Below, piece after piece: positions 61,841 to 64,000 of a stretch of DNA of 64,000 bases; position 1 is the first letter of the stretch; each line of letters opens with the position of its first letter. A program made the translations under genes and the position numbers. The stretch is from Rhytidiadelphus loreus (lineage: Eukaryota > Streptophyta > Bryopsida > Hypnales > Hylocomiaceae). The DNA is taken from contig OX344761.1 in NCBI GenBank assembly GCA_947034895.1, forward strand, positions 25,308,863-25,372,862. Direction: 5' to 3'. Under the pieces are notes generated by a model that was not told the origin of the DNA, ran no database searches, and saw only the letters and a program-made list of their open reading frames with translations.

Positions 61841-62221
61841 ATGGATTTTGGAAGTTTGCTTTGTGATCAACTGTCGGAGGTGCAGGTCGAGGCGTGCAAT
61901 TTTTGCACGCTCGACCCCCCGATCAATCCCGTGGTGACCGCCTGCGGCCACAGTTTCTGCTGGCCCTGCATGCACGACTTCCTGCAAGGTCAAGCAAAGC
62001 CATGCCCCATGTGCTCCACCATGTTGAGCAACGACGACAACGTGGCTCCGGCGCTCGACCCCCTTGGAGAGTTGGTGCTTCGCTTGCCAACGGCGGAGGA
62101 GGTTCGTGGATCGGAGCCCAGCTGGGATGATGACATGCTGGATTGGTCCGGCACTGCTATGACAACATTTGCACCGGGCATTTGCACTAGCAGCAATGCG
62201 TTTGGAAGAGGAGCCCAGTGA
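61841..62221 (+). CDS. Small C3HC4 RING-finger protein
   Basis: 126 residues from the ATG at 61841, single exon. A RING-HC finger occupies about residues 19-58: CNFC, then ACGHSFCWPC, then CPMC, giving all eight zinc ligands (seven Cys, one His). The PPINPVVTACGH sequence resembles RINGs of HLTF/Rad5-type and other E3 ubiquitin ligases, but no helicase or other domain accompanies it here. The rest is acidic (EPSWDDDMLDW) and ends in a low-complexity Gly/Ser/Thr-rich tail. It has no membrane segment. It may be a small stand-alone E3, or a fragment split off a larger gene; the normal stop and intact finger favour a real gene. It follows a 245-bp tandem array that may act as its promoter. Function unknown. 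Confidence 0.7.
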   Translation: MDFGSLLCDQLSEVQVEACNFCTLDPPINPVVTACGHSFCWPCMHDFLQGQAKPCPMCSTMLSNDDNVAPALDPLGELVLRLPTAEEVRGSEPSWDDDMLDWSGTAMTTFAPGICTSSNAFGRGAQ

Positions 62222-64000
62222 GACGAGCTAGAGCCTTGTGTCTGAATTCTAGGATTGAAGAGGCCTAGAATTCAGTGATCTTCGTAATTCGCACACAACC
62301 ACTTCAGCCACGATACGGCCGGACTCGATCGATCGATCACCTGCGCCGCTTCAGTACGACGACAGCCTCGGCAACGAGCTAGCTAGTGAGTCGCAATTTT
62401 TGTGGATAGGCTTCTGATCAATTGCCAGGGTACCTAGCATGCAATTAAAATAATGAGATTCAACGTGGACTGGGTTGTCATAGTTGCTACCAAAACACAT
62501 GTCAGTCATACTGTTACGGTGTTACCCAATTATGAATTATGATGTAGTTCATATTACAATTCTATTTCAGTTTGTTTTCATTTAGAAAAAAGTAAAAATT
62601 ATAAAAATAGTCCAACATGGAGATTTTGCAAGGGTTACATGTTTGGATAGATGAATGATTGTGTTTTAAAATGTCAATTTTGTATATTATATGTACCATA
62701 GGGTGATCATGGTATGTTTGTAATTAAACTATAGAGTGGCATGTTGGTATGTGTACTTGTTCCCTTCAATTCAAGGATGGTTGTGTGGCATCACAAAACC
62801 CTTCTTCATCTAGTTATAGGAAAAATGAGAAATCCCAAATGTCCACTAGTAGAATTTTTGGAGAATTCCATAGTCAATGTCTCATAGAATAGGATACATT
62901 TATAATTAGGATATATTGAAAATGGAATTTTGACACAAGAGGATATCTGTCCACTTTCCATTTTAATTCCATGGACACAAATAGTGCATTTGTTCAATTT
63001 CCATACTGAATTCTCTTGCAAGTATTGTGTTTGTTGATTTAATGTCCTCCTTATCATTAGTCTTACTGGAGATAGATTAGTGGTTAATGTTCTTGTTTTT
63101 TAGATTGGCATGTTTTAGAGAGTGAGCTCCTCCATTGAACTACTTGCATAGACCTAGAGTTCAATTGCATGAAATATATGCGTTAGTGCATGTGAGTACA
63201 AAGAAATCACATATTAGTAGGTGAATTGCAACTAGATGCTAGACCCTCTTGCAAAAGCTCTTTTGATGAATTTCATCTAAGTGAAAATAATCCAAGAATT
63301 TATGTCAACATTTTTACAACTATTGATGTTCAATATTCACCCAAAAGACAAAAAGTGTCTAAGGGTTCGAGATAGGAAGTGAGAAATATAGTAGTTAGTG
63401 TTCAAAAATAGTTGTTCAAGGTAGTTTGATTTACAAAATCAGCTATCAATCCTACAAAAACAATTATAATATTGCAAGGAAAAGACCATAAGAGCATGTA
63501 GTTGCAATAAACATATAGCACAACCTTTGAAGTTAAAATATGAAACAAAAAACACACTTTAATTCAAATGTACAGTACAATATGTCTCATTTCCTCCTCG
63601 TAGCCTTGTCAGCGGCTTAAATCTCTCCAAAGGTCTTCGATTTTTCTTGGAGATTGCTTGGTAGGAATGAGGGGCAACTTGCTTTCTTGGAACACTTTAG
63701 AACACCAGTAGGAGCCCTTGTTTTTTTAGATGTTAGCATGAAACAAGAATGTTTTTTAAAACAAGAGCAAAGAAATGGAACTTTGGCCATAGGAGGCTTA
63801 ATTCAGTTGGGTGTTGCAAGAAACACTTCAACATTGGGGTTATAAGAAGCTTCTGTCTTGATTGATGTCCATGTTTTATAGAACATCACCAAAAACATAG
63901 TCACGTTTTCTATGACATCTTGAGAAACAAGTCATTAGATGAGATTTCGGGGTCCCAGAGGGCAGTTTCAGGGCCGTTCTTAGCGTTGTTTCCCCGGCAA
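62222..64000. other. Intergenic spacer at the window end
   Basis: The first 200 bases are probably the RING gene 3' region, with GATCGATCGATC. Then AT-rich DNA follows, including a single CACTAGTAGAATTTTTGG word at 62844 with no matching opposite end. The frame at 63654-63845 has no recognisable domain; composition rises again at the very end, so a gene may begin beyond the window. Confidence 0.5.

Noticed and set aside
1..64000. CRISPR arrays or prokaryotic defence systems
   Set aside because: No regularly spaced repeats of CRISPR type, and all genes are eukaryotic.

Overview
This is nuclear DNA from a land plant. The evidence is an intron-rich gene for chloroplast-targeted ferredoxin-dependent glutamate synthase, a plant-type ISWI remodeller, a plant monoacylglycerol-lipase/caffeoylshikimate-esterase-like hydrolase, canonical GT-AG introns, telo-box motifs and chromovirus LTR remains. 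Short introns, very AT-rich spacers and two intronless copies of normally intron-rich families would suit a bryophyte or lycophyte, but the sequence does not settle the lineage.

Layout. 1-4.8 kb: AT-rich spacer with a CACTA-type MITE and a TTAA-flanked element. 4.8-8.6 kb: intronless ISWI ATPase gene (minus) and its promoter, with two small hairpin elements behind it. 9-16.2 kb: spacer with a second TTAA-flanked element. 16.2-29.4 kb: Fd-GOGAT gene, 32 exons resolved and in frame, giving 1631 residues. 30.5-33.8 kb: a very large foldback whose roughly 1.2 kb arms are nearly identical and which has a further hairpin inside each arm. 33.9-37.2 kb: two decayed Ty3/gypsy chromovirus fragments in opposite orientations, one with an LTR. 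39.6-40.5 kb: the best preserved TTAA element. 41.8 kb: a second CACTA MITE. 44.5-47.9 kb: an alpha/beta hydrolase gene whose first coding exon is only the ATG. 49.8-51.15 kb: KEOPS subunit CGI121 gene (minus), tail to tail with the hydrolase. 55-56.6 kb: intronless, N-terminally short ribophorin II gene with a probable 5'UTR intron. 60.9-62.2 kb: three tandem repeats of about 245 bp, then a small RING-finger gene. The remainder is AT-rich spacer.

The genes do not form a pathway. They are housekeeping loci (nucleosome remodelling, plastid nitrogen assimilation, lipid/phenolic ester hydrolysis, tRNA t6A modification, N-glycosylation) set in repeat-rich DNA. No defence system, CRISPR array, organellar insertion or clear tRNA/rRNA gene was seen. 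The strongest candidates for something undescribed are the nested foldback, the TTAA-flanked repeat family, the short ribophorin II and the repeat-fronted RING gene. Exon boundaries were read by eye from splice sites, phase and family knowledge, not from transcripts.
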